Source of the DNA: Pseudomonas morbosilactucae
Lineage (GTDB): Bacteria > Pseudomonadota > Gammaproteobacteria > Pseudomonadales > Pseudomonadaceae
Length of the DNA stretch: 58,890 nucleotides
Direction: 5' to 3'
Assembly: GCF_023241715.1 (NCBI RefSeq)
Contig: NZ_JALQCW010000077.1
Coordinates: forward strand, 1 to 58,890
Part shown: positions 52,015-58,890 of the stretch, piece by piece
Position numbering within the stretch: the first letter of the stretch is position 1
Layout: each line of letters starts with the position of its first letter
Translations under genes and position numbers: made by a program
Notes under the pieces: generated by a model
What the model saw: the letters and a program-made list of their open reading frames with translations, nothing else
Databases searched by the model: none
What the model was told of the DNA's origin: nothing

Positions 52015-52545
52015 ATGGCCAAGATCGCCCCGCAATTGCCAATCGAAGTCGACAGCGAAACCGGTGTCTGGACCTCCGACGCCCTGCCGATGCTCTACGT
52101 GCCACGGCATTTCTTCGTCAATAACCACATGGGCATCGAGGAAGTGCTGGGCGCTGAAGCCTACGCTGAAATCCTCTACAAGGCCGGCTACAAGTCCGCC
52201 TGGCACTGGTGCGAAAAAGAAGCCGAATGCCATGGCCTGGAAGGCGTGGCGGTGTTCGAGCACTACATGAAGCGCTTGTCGCAACGCGGTTGGGGCCTGT
52301 TCAAGATCCAGGACATCGACCTGGACCAAGGCACCGCCAGCGTCAAGCTTGAGCACTCGGCGTTCGTCTACGTCTACGGCAAAGTCGGGCGCAAGGTGGA
52401 CTACATGTTCACCGGCTGGTTCGCCGGCGCCATGGACCAGATTCTCCAAGCCCGCGGCAGCTCGATCCGCACAGTGGCAGAGCAGGTTTACGGTGGTTCC
52501 GAAGAAGGCCACGACGATGGCCTGTTCGTCGTCAAACCGTTGTAA
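52015..52545 (+). CDS. DUF5943 protein of the dimethylglycine operon
   Basis: A 176-residue soluble protein starting MAKIAPQLPIEVDSETGVWT. The central part, VPRHFFVNNHMGIEEVLG and later GWGLFKIQDIDLDQGTASVK, resembles the V4R/4-vinyl reductase ligand-binding fold by pattern only. The conserved CEKEAECHG contains two cysteines and a histidine. It is always found with dgcA in Pseudomonas as far as I recall, so a role in the demethylation step is likely but undefined. The ATG follows GGAG, and dgcA starts 14 bases after its stop. Confidence 0.82.
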   Translation: MAKIAPQLPIEVDSETGVWTSDALPMLYVPRHFFVNNHMGIEEVLGAEAYAEILYKAGYKSAWHWCEKEAECHGLEGVAVFEHYMKRLSQRGWGLFKIQDIDLDQGTASVKLEHSAFVYVYGKVGRKVDYMFTGWFAGAMDQILQARGSSIRTVAEQVYGGSEEGHDDGLFVVKPL

Positions 52546-52559
52546 GCGGAGTTAAGAAA

Positions 52560-54620
52560 ATGGCTTTCGAAGCGATGTTCCAGCCGATCCAGATCGGCAA
52601 ACTGACCATCCGTAACCGTGTGCTCAGTACTGCCCACGCCGAGGTCTATGCGACTGACGGCGGCATGACCACCGAGCGCTACGTGAAGTACTACGAGGAA
52701 AAAGCCAAGGGCGGCATCGGCCTGGCAATTTGCGGCGGGTCTTCGGTGGTCGCCATCGACAGCCCCCAGGAATGGTGGAGCTCGGTGAACCTGTCCACCG
52801 ACCGCATCATTCCGCACTTCCAGAACCTGGCTGACGCCATGCACAAGCATGGCGCCAAGATCATGATCCAGATTACCCACATGGGCCGCCGCTCGCGCTG
52901 GGACGGCTTCAACTGGCCGACCCTGATGTCGCCGTCTGGCGTGCGCGAGCCGGTGCACCGCGCCACGTGCAAGACCATCGAGCCGGAAGAGATCTGGCGG
53001 GTGATCGGCAACTACGCTCAGGCCGCACGTCGGGCCAAGGACGGGGGCCTGGACGGTGTGGAACTGTCCGCCGTGCACCAACACATGATCGACCAGTTCT
53101 GGAGCCCTCGGGTCAACAAGCGGACCGACGAATGGGGTGGCACCTTCGAGAAACGCATGCGTTTCGGCCTGGAGGTGCTCAAGGCGGTGCGCGCCGAAGT
53201 CGGTGACGATTTCTGCGTCGGCATGCGCATCTGTGGTGACGAATTTCACCCGGACGGCCTGTCCCACGAGGACATGAAACAGATCGCCAAGTACTACGAC
53301 GACACCGGCATGCTGGACTTCCTCGGTGTGGTCGGCTCGGGGTGCGACACCCACAACACCCTGGCCAACGTGATTCCCAACATGAGCTACCCGCCGGAGC
53401 CGTTCCTGCACCTGGCGGCCGGCATCAAGGAAGTGGTCAAGGTCCCGGTGCTGCACGCCCAGAACATCAAGGACCCGAACCAGGCCACGCGCATTCTGGA
53501 AGGCGGTTATGTCGACATGGTGGGCATGACCCGCGCTCACATGGCCGACCCGCACCTGATTGCCAAGATCAAGATGGGCCAGATCGACCAGATCAAACAG
53601 TGCGTCGGTGCCAACTACTGCATCGACCGCCAGTACCAGGGCCTGGACGTACTCTGCATCCAGAACGCCGCCACCTCCCGTGAATACCTGGGGGTGCCGC
53701 ACATCATCGAAAAGACCACCGGCATCAAGCGCAAAGTGGTGGTGGTCGGCGCCGGCCCTGCTGGTATGGAAGCCGCCCGCGTGGCGGCCGAGCGCGGCCA
53801 TGACGTGACCCTGTTCGAGAAAAAAGAGGCCATTGGCGGGCAGATCACCACCGCCTCCAAAGCCCCGCAACGGGACCAGATTGCCGGCATCACTCGCTGG
53901 TACCAACTGGAGTTGGCGCGGCTGAAAGTCGACCTGCGCCTGGGCACCGCCGCGGACACCGCGACCATCCTCGACTTGCGCCCCGATGTGGTGGTGCTGG
54001 CTGTGGGCGGCCATCCCTTCATCGAGCAGAACGAACACTGGGGCGCCGCCGAAGGTTTGGTGGTCAGCAGTTGGGACATCCTCGATGGCAAGGTGGCGCC
54101 GGGCAAGAACGTGCTGGTCTACGACACCATCTGTGAGTTCACCGGCATGTCGGTCACCGACTTCATCGCCGACAAAGGCTCGCAAGTGGAGATCGTCACC
54201 GACGACATCAAGCCGGGCATCGCCGTGGGCGGCACCTCGTTCCCGACCTACTACCGCAGCCTGTACCCCAAGGAAGTGATCATGACCGGGGACCTGACCC
54301 TGGAGAAGGTCTACCGCGAAGGCGACAAGCTGGTGGCGGTGCTGGAGAACGAATACACCGGCGCCCGCGAGGAGCGGGTGGTGGACCAGGTGGTGGTGGA
54401 GAACGGCGTGCGTCCTGACGAAGCCCTGTATTACGGGCTCAAGGAAGGTTCGCGCAACAAGGGCCAGATGGACGTCGAGGCGCTGTTCGCGATCAAACCG
54501 CAACCGTGCCTGAGCGAAGCGGGAGAGGGCTACCTGCTGTTCCGCATCGGTGACTGTGTGTCCCAGCGCAATACGCATGCCGCTATCTATGACGCACTTC
54601 GGCTCTGTAAGGATTTTTAG
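52560..54620 (+). CDS. dgcA: Dimethylglycine demethylase subunit DgcA
   Basis: A 686-residue flavoenzyme related to trimethylamine dehydrogenase. Residues 1-340 or so are the FMN TIM barrel (Old Yellow Enzyme type, with HMGRRSRWDGF), followed by the cluster region and then FAD/NAD-binding domains with VVVGAGPAGMEAARVA. The cluster region reads CVGANYC...LC (Cys348, Cys354, Cys366). In trimethylamine dehydrogenase it has four Cys; the second position here is Ala351. Electrons should pass to DgcB and the ETF encoded downstream. GAGTTAAGAAA precedes the ATG. Confidence 0.93.
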   Translation: MAFEAMFQPIQIGKLTIRNRVLSTAHAEVYATDGGMTTERYVKYYEEKAKGGIGLAICGGSSVVAIDSPQEWWSSVNLSTDRIIPHFQNLADAMHKHGAKIMIQITHMGRRSRWDGFNWPTLMSPSGVREPVHRATCKTIEPEEIWRVIGNYAQAARRAKDGGLDGVELSAVHQHMIDQFWSPRVNKRTDEWGGTFEKRMRFGLEVLKAVRAEVGDDFCVGMRICGDEFHPDGLSHEDMKQIAKYYDDTGMLDFLGVVGSGCDTHNTLANVIPNMSYPPEPFLHLAAGIKEVVKVPVLHAQNIKDPNQATRILEGGYVDMVGMTRAHMADPHLIAKIKMGQIDQIKQCVGANYCIDRQYQGLDVLCIQNAATSREYLGVPHIIEKTTGIKRKVVVVGAGPAGMEAARVAAERGHDVTLFEKKEAIGGQITTASKAPQRDQIAGITRWYQLELARLKVDLRLGTAADTATILDLRPDVVVLAVGGHPFIEQNEHWGAAEGLVVSSWDILDGKVAPGKNVLVYDTICEFTGMSVTDFIADKGSQVEIVTDDIKPGIAVGGTSFPTYYRSLYPKEVIMTGDLTLEKVYREGDKLVAVLENEYTGAREERVVDQVVVENGVRPDEALYYGLKEGSRNKGQMDVEALFAIKPQPCLSEAGEGYLLFRIGDCVSQRNTHAAIYDALRLCKDF

Positions 54621-54624
54621 CGGC

Positions 54625-54712
54625 AGCTGCAAGTTTCAAGCTGCAAGCTGCAAGTGAAAGCGGGCGTTCAGCATTGCTCTTTCTTGCCGCTTGAAGCTTG
54701 CTGCTTGCACCT
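54625..54712. repeat. Inverted GCAAGC/GCTTGC repeat between dgcA and dgcB
   Basis: CTGCAAGTTTCAAGCTGCAA and further GCTGCAAG copies at the left face CCGCTTGAAGCTTGCTGCTT at the right. It belongs to the same class as the repeat in the betB-betA gap and interrupts an otherwise tight operon. Confidence 0.75.
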
Positions 54713-54729
54713 CGCCAGAGGTGACTGTG

Positions 54730-56679
54730 ATGTTGAACACCCTTCTTCCCCTCCTATTGTTCGCCGCCCTGGGCCTTGCGGTCCTTGGCGCTCTGCGCCG
54801 TGTGGCCATGTGGCGCCGCGGTCGGGCGTCCAAGGTCGACCTGATTGGCGGCCTGCTGGCCATGCCCAAGCGCTACATGGTGGATCTGCACCATGTGGTG
54901 GCCCGGGACAAATACATCGCCAATACCCACGTGGCCACGGCGGGCGGCTTTGTCCTGGCTGCCGTACTGGCGATCCTGGTGCACGGTTTCGGCCTGCATA
55001 ACCGCATCCTCGGTTACGCCTTGCTGCTGGCCACCACGCTGATGTTTGTCGGCGCGCTGTTTGTCGCCAAGCGCCGGCGCAACCCACCGGCACGCCTGTC
55101 CAAGGGGCCGTGGATGCGCTTGCCGAAAAGCCTGTTGGCGTTCTCGGTGAGCTTCTTCCTCGTGACCTTGCCGGTGGCGGGCATTCTGCCGGCGGATTTC
55201 GGCGGCTGGCTGTTGGCCGCAGTCCTCGCGCTTGGCGTGCTTTGGGGCGTGTCGGAGATGTTTTTCGGCATGACCTGGGGCGGGCCCATGAAGCACGCCT
55301 TCGCCGGCGCCCTGCACCTGGCCTGGCACCGACGTTCGGAGCGCTTTGGTGGCGGCCGTTCCACGGGCCTCAAGCCCCTGGACCTGGAAGACCCGTCTGC
55401 TCCCCTGGGGGTGGAAAAACCCAAGGATTTCACCTGGAACCAACTGTTGGGTTTCGACGCCTGCGTGCAGTGCGGCAAGTGCGAAGCGGCGTGCCCGGCC
55501 TTTGCTGCCGGCCAGCCGTTGAACCCGAAAAAACTGATTCAGGACATGGTGGTCGGCCTGGCTGGCGGCACCGATGCGCAGTTCGCCGGCAGCCCTTACC
55601 CTGGCAAAGCCATTGGCGAACATGGCGGCAATCCGCACCAGCCCATCGTCAACGGCCTGGTGGACGCCGAGACCCTGTGGTCGTGCACCACGTGCCGGGC
55701 CTGCGTCGAGGAGTGCCCGATGATGATCGAGCACGTCGATGCCATCGTTGATATGCGCCGCCACCTGACCCTGGAAAAAGGCGCCACGCCGAACAAGGGC
55801 GCCGAAGTCCTGGAAAACCTGATTGCCACCGACAACCCCGGCGGTTTCAACCCGGGTGGTCGGATGAACTGGGCAGCGGACCTGAACCTGTCCCTGCTCA
55901 GCGACAAGAAAACCACCGACGTGCTGTTCTGGGTCGGCGACGGTGCCTTCGACATGCGCAACCAGCGCACCCTGCGGGCCTTCGTCAAAGTGCTCAAGGC
56001 AGCCAAGGTGGACTTCGCCGTGCTCGGCCTGGAAGAACGCGATAGCGGTGATGTGGCCCGACGCCTGGGGGACGAAGCGACCTTCCAGTTGTTGGCCAAG
56101 CGCAATATCCAGACCCTGGCCAAGTACAGCTTCAAGCGCATCGTGACCTGCGACCCCCATAGCTTCCACGTGCTGAAAAACGAATACGGCGCCTTCGACG
56201 GCAACTACCAGGTGCAGCACCACAGCACCTACATGGCCGAGCTGATTGGTGCCGGAGCCCTTAATCTGGGCCAGCACAAGGGCAGCAGCGTGACGTATCA
56301 CGACCCCTGCTACCTGGGCCGTTACAACGGTGAGTACGAAGCGCCGCGCGACGTGCTGCGGGCCCTGGGTATCGAGGTCAAGGAGATGCAGCGCTCGGGG
56401 TTCCGTTCCCGTTGCTGCGGCGGTGGCGGCGGCGCGCCGATCACCGACATCCCGGGCAAGCAGCGAATCCCCGACATGCGCATGGACGACATCCGCGAAA
56501 CCGGCGCAGAACTGGTGGCCGTGGGTTGTCCACAGTGCACGGCGATGCTCGAAGGGGTGGTCGAGCCTCGGCCCCTGATCAAAGACATCGCCGAACTGGT
56601 GGCCGATGCCCTGCTTGAAGACGCCGCGCCGAGCAAAGTGCCGGCCTCGGTGAAGCCAGAACCTGCGGAGGTGCACTGA
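54730..56679 (+). CDS. dgcB: Dimethylglycine demethylase iron-sulfur subunit DgcB
   Basis: A 649-residue membrane-associated protein. The N-terminus has about five hydrophobic segments (the DUF3483 region). Two 4Fe-4S sites follow: CVQCGKCEAACP (Cys245, 248, 251, 255) and CTTCRACVEECP (Cys319, 322, 325, 329). The C-terminal CCG domains include TYHDPCYLGRYN and CCGGGGGAP (Cys562-563). It should link DgcA or the ETF to the quinone pool. Start at ATG 54730 in GTGACTGTGATG; its stop overlaps the next ATG (TGATG). Confidence 0.93.
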   Translation: MLNTLLPLLLFAALGLAVLGALRRVAMWRRGRASKVDLIGGLLAMPKRYMVDLHHVVARDKYIANTHVATAGGFVLAAVLAILVHGFGLHNRILGYALLLATTLMFVGALFVAKRRRNPPARLSKGPWMRLPKSLLAFSVSFFLVTLPVAGILPADFGGWLLAAVLALGVLWGVSEMFFGMTWGGPMKHAFAGALHLAWHRRSERFGGGRSTGLKPLDLEDPSAPLGVEKPKDFTWNQLLGFDACVQCGKCEAACPAFAAGQPLNPKKLIQDMVVGLAGGTDAQFAGSPYPGKAIGEHGGNPHQPIVNGLVDAETLWSCTTCRACVEECPMMIEHVDAIVDMRRHLTLEKGATPNKGAEVLENLIATDNPGGFNPGGRMNWAADLNLSLLSDKKTTDVLFWVGDGAFDMRNQRTLRAFVKVLKAAKVDFAVLGLEERDSGDVARRLGDEATFQLLAKRNIQTLAKYSFKRIVTCDPHSFHVLKNEYGAFDGNYQVQHHSTYMAELIGAGALNLGQHKGSSVTYHDPCYLGRYNGEYEAPRDVLRALGIEVKEMQRSGFRSRCCGGGGGAPITDIPGKQRIPDMRMDDIRETGAELVAVGCPQCTAMLEGVVEPRPLIKDIAELVADALLEDAAPSKVPASVKPEPAEVH

Positions 56680-57899
56680 TGAGCGACATTATCCGCCGCG
56701 ATCCCCGGGCCGAATGGATTGCCCGTAACCGTCTGCACCCGCTGCACGCGGCCATGCAGGCTGTGGAGCACAGCTGGATGGGGCCCAACGGGCTGATCCG
56801 CAAGAACCCCCACGGCATCGGGTTTATCGGCCCCAACGGCCTCAAGCGCATCGACCGCAGTGGCGCCCAGCAGGGCGGCACGACCAAGCGCACGGCGGCC
56901 GCGCAAGTACAGCTGCCATTGCACCAGGTGGCACAACCGGCGTTCTACATCAGCGTGGTGCCGGACATGGTCGGTGGCCGCCTGAGCAGCCACGACCGCG
57001 ACTTGCTGGGCTTGGCCCATCAACTGGCGGGCCAGGACGGTGCGGTGCTGGCGGTGGTGTTTGGCGAACACAAAGAGTCGGCCTTTGAGACGGCCGGCGT
57101 CGATCGCCTACTGGTGCTGGACGGCAGCGAGTTCGACGGTTATGCACCGGAACAACGGGTGCAGGGCCTGCGGGCTGTGGATAACCAATTCAACCCCCGT
57201 CACTGGCTGCTGCCTGACAGCCGCTCCGGTGGCGGTGAGCTGGGCCGGCGTTTTGCCGCGGCCTTGGGCGAGCGCCCGGCGACCCGGGTCTGGCAGGTCA
57301 AGGACGGGCAGTGCATCGGCCGTGCCGGTGCCGGCCTGCAGGACCTGGCGCGGCCCGCTGCACGGCTGATCCTGGCAGCTGCGGAATGCGCGGAGCCGGT
57401 CAGCGAAACCCGCCACGAGGCCCTGCCGGTGGAATTATCCACAAGCGTGGCCCGCAGCTTGGCGCGGATCGAGGATTTGGGCGCGGTGGCGGTGGACCCC
57501 GCGGCGATTCCCATGGCCGAGGCTGAGTTCATCTTCTCTGGCGGCAACGGGGTCAAGGACTGGCCTTTGTTTCACCAGGCCGCGGCCGCCCTGGGCGCCA
57601 CCGAGGGGGCTTCACGGGTGGCGGTGGACGACGGTTTCATGGGCCGCGACCGGCAAGTGGGGGCCAGCGGGATCTGGGTCACCGCCCGGGTTTACGTGGC
57701 GGTGGGGATTTCCGGGGCGATCCAGCACCTGCAAGGCATTGGTGCCTGCGACAAGGTGGTGGCGATCAACCTCGACCCGGGTTGCGACATGATCAAACGC
57801 GCCGATCTTTCGGTGATTGGCGACAGCGCCGAGATTCTTCAAGCCTTGATCGCGGCGGTAGCGGCTTACCGCAACGGCGCCAAGCGCGACGCGGCTTAA
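56679..57899 (+). CDS. Electron transfer flavoprotein alpha-type subunit of the dgc operon
   Basis: A 406-residue protein. The C-terminal FAD-binding domain reads VGASGIWVTARVYVAVGISG and AIQHLQGIGACDKVVAINLD, the ETF-alpha signature. The N-terminal 100 residues are an extra basic stretch (RNPLHPLHA-type, SWMGPNG, FIGPNGLKRIDR) not present in standard ETF-alpha, which may be a docking part. It overlaps dgcB by one base and precedes the beta-type gene by 10 bases. It is likely dedicated to dimethylglycine demethylation rather than fatty acid oxidation. Confidence 0.9.
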   Translation: MSDIIRRDPRAEWIARNRLHPLHAAMQAVEHSWMGPNGLIRKNPHGIGFIGPNGLKRIDRSGAQQGGTTKRTAAAQVQLPLHQVAQPAFYISVVPDMVGGRLSSHDRDLLGLAHQLAGQDGAVLAVVFGEHKESAFETAGVDRLLVLDGSEFDGYAPEQRVQGLRAVDNQFNPRHWLLPDSRSGGGELGRRFAAALGERPATRVWQVKDGQCIGRAGAGLQDLARPAARLILAAAECAEPVSETRHEALPVELSTSVARSLARIEDLGAVAVDPAAIPMAEAEFIFSGGNGVKDWPLFHQAAAALGATEGASRVAVDDGFMGRDRQVGASGIWVTARVYVAVGISGAIQHLQGIGACDKVVAINLDPGCDMIKRADLSVIGDSAEILQALIAAVAAYRNGAKRDAA

Positions 57900-57909
57900 G
57901 GGGACAGTG

Positions 57910-58680
57910 ATGAACAGCAATGTGATCAGCCTGGTATCGATTGGTGCCCACCCTACGTCCGGCCGTCCACGGCGTGCCGAGCAGGATGCGCGGGCCGTGG
58001 AACTGGGGCTGCAACTGGCTGGGGATAACCTCCAGGTGCTGCACGCCGGGGACGTGGCCGAGCCGGCGTTGCGGGCTTATCTGGGCATGGGCCTGGAGCA
58101 ATTGCATGTGCTGGAACAGCCGGCGGGCGCCGATGCGCTGCCGGCGTTGACCCAGTACCTGCGCGATGCCGGTGCCCAGGTGGTGCTGACTGGCAGCCAG
58201 GCGGAGACGGGGGAAGGCTCGGGCATGTTGCCGTTTCTGCTGGCCGAAGGCCTGGGCTGGCCGCTGGTGGTGGGCCTGGCTGAAGTGGAGTCCATCTCCG
58301 GCGGTGTGGCCCAGGTGCTGCAAGCCTTGCCTCGTGGCCAGCGGCGTCGACTCAAGGTGCGTCTGCCATTCCTCGCCACTGTGGATAACGCTGCGCCCAA
58401 GCCGCGCCAGAGCGCCTACGGCCCGGCGCGTCGGGGGTTGCTGCAGGCAGATCAGGTGATGGTGGTGGAGGATGAGTTACTCACAGCCTCCAGCCTGCAA
58501 CCGGCCAAGCCTCGCCCTAAACGCCTGAAAGTGATCAAGGCCAAGAGCGGCGCCGACCGCATGAAAGCCGCCACTGCCAAAGCCAGCGGCGGCACCGGCC
58601 AAGTGCTCAAAGACCTCACCCCGGAAGCGGGCGCCGAAGCGATCCTCAAGTTGTTGATCGAAGAAGGCGTCGTCCGCTGA
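57910..58680 (+). CDS. Electron transfer flavoprotein beta-type subunit of the dgc operon
   Basis: A 256-residue partner of the alpha-type gene. The start NSNVISLVSIGAHPTSGRPR is followed by the adenine-nucleotide-binding pattern of ETF-beta (DALPALTQYLRDAGAQVVLTG, GSGMLPFLLAEGLGWPLV). The last 60 residues are Lys-, Ala- and Pro-rich. AAGGGGACAG precedes adjacent GTG and ATG codons; I use the ATG at 57910. It is the last gene of the operon in the window. Confidence 0.88.
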   Translation: MNSNVISLVSIGAHPTSGRPRRAEQDARAVELGLQLAGDNLQVLHAGDVAEPALRAYLGMGLEQLHVLEQPAGADALPALTQYLRDAGAQVVLTGSQAETGEGSGMLPFLLAEGLGWPLVVGLAEVESISGGVAQVLQALPRGQRRRLKVRLPFLATVDNAAPKPRQSAYGPARRGLLQADQVMVVEDELLTASSLQPAKPRPKRLKVIKAKSGADRMKAATAKASGGTGQVLKDLTPEAGAEAILKLLIEEGVVR

Positions 58681-58684
58681 CTCC

Positions 58685-58779
58685 GTAGGTGCCGGCTTAG
58701 GGGGTTAGCGCATGTCTCGGGTATCGCTGGTCGCTGGCAAGCCAGCTCCTACAGAGCCCTCGCAGCCTGCGCGAATAAT
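58685..58779. repeat. First copy of a tandem REP-containing unit
   Basis: GTAGGTGCCGGCTT starts this 95-base unit, which ends CCTGCGCGAATAAT. It carries TCGCTGGCAAGCCAGCTCCT and matches the next copy except for a 17-base deletion and about a dozen changes. Confidence 0.85.
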
Positions 58780-58890
58780 GTAGGAGCCGGCTTGCCGGCG
58801 ATAGCGGCCTCGGGGTTTAGCGCATGTCTTGGGCATTGCTGATCGCTGGCAAGCCAGCTCCTACAGAACCCTCGCAACCTGCGCGAATAT
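58780..58890. repeat. Second copy of the tandem REP-containing unit
   Basis: GTAGGAGCCGGCTTGCCGGC begins a full REPIN. The unit ends CCTGCGCGAATAT at the window edge, so the array may continue beyond it. Confidence 0.85.

Noticed and set aside
52488..54632. A 714-codon open frame antisense to dgcA
   Set aside because: Same reason: full overlap with a strongly recognised gene and low-complexity antisense composition.
58685..58890. CRISPR-like array at the right end
   Set aside because: The units are long, imperfect and contain REP palindromes; no short exact repeat with unique spacers and no cas gene.

Overview
The window is chromosomal DNA of a Pseudomonas, most likely from the P. fluorescens group. 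Codon use is GC-rich. Many intergenic gaps hold the GTAGGAGC...GCTCCTAC type of REP/REPIN repeat typical of that group. Gene order follows two blocks known from Pseudomonas: metK-tkt-epd-pgk-fba, and the bet/cho(cbc)-sdaB-gbdR-cdh-caiX-dgc choline, betaine and carnitine region. No tRNA, rRNA, CRISPR array, insertion sequence or prophage gene was seen.

Region 1 (1-9.4 kb) holds household and envelope genes: the tail of a formate/nitrite-family transporter, a CPA1 Na+/H+ antiporter, an EamA transporter, a MAPEG protein, lytic transglycosylase MltA, a cytochrome c lipoprotein, a DUF1090 protein and a frameshifted ligB. An ArsR-methyltransferase regulator and metK then form a minus-strand operon. 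A perfect palindrome lies upstream of that operon, in the gap it shares with tkt.

Region 2 (9.6-16 kb) is a central carbon block: transketolase, erythrose-4-phosphate dehydrogenase, phosphoglycerate kinase, two small lipoproteins (one MliC-like) and class II aldolase. Region 3 (16-31 kb) is mixed: a PL7 alginate lyase, a REC-PAS-GGDEF-EAL protein, a YgjP-like metalloprotein, ElaA, a periplasmic binding protein, YccS, a YhiN flavoprotein, RNA helicase DbpA, an MFS exporter and a TldD/PmbA pair.

Region 4 (31-58.7 kb) is one functional island for quaternary amines. BetT and ChoXWV import choline. BetA and BetB oxidise it to glycine betaine under BetI. CaiX binds carnitine, and CdhA, CdhC and CdhB convert it to glycine betaine under CdhR. 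The dgc operon (M19-like protein, DUF5943 protein, DgcA, DgcB and a dedicated ETF pair) demethylates dimethylglycine. SdaB turns the resulting serine into pyruvate, and GbdR coordinates the set. Glycine betaine demethylation genes (gbcAB) are not in the window.

The main points for a second look are: (a) repeated single-base reading-frame breaks (ligB, betA, a small gene near 44.4 kb, probably also the first gene); (b) 21-bp-spaced direct repeats with a related core at three promoters of the island; (c) a candidate sigma-54 promoter and a hairpin-rich stretch before gbdR; (d) an M19-family protein and a DgcA that each lack expected metal or cluster ligands; (e) an attenuator-like hairpin between choX and choW. 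I did not find a clearly novel multi-gene system; the novelty is in regulatory architecture and atypical active sites.
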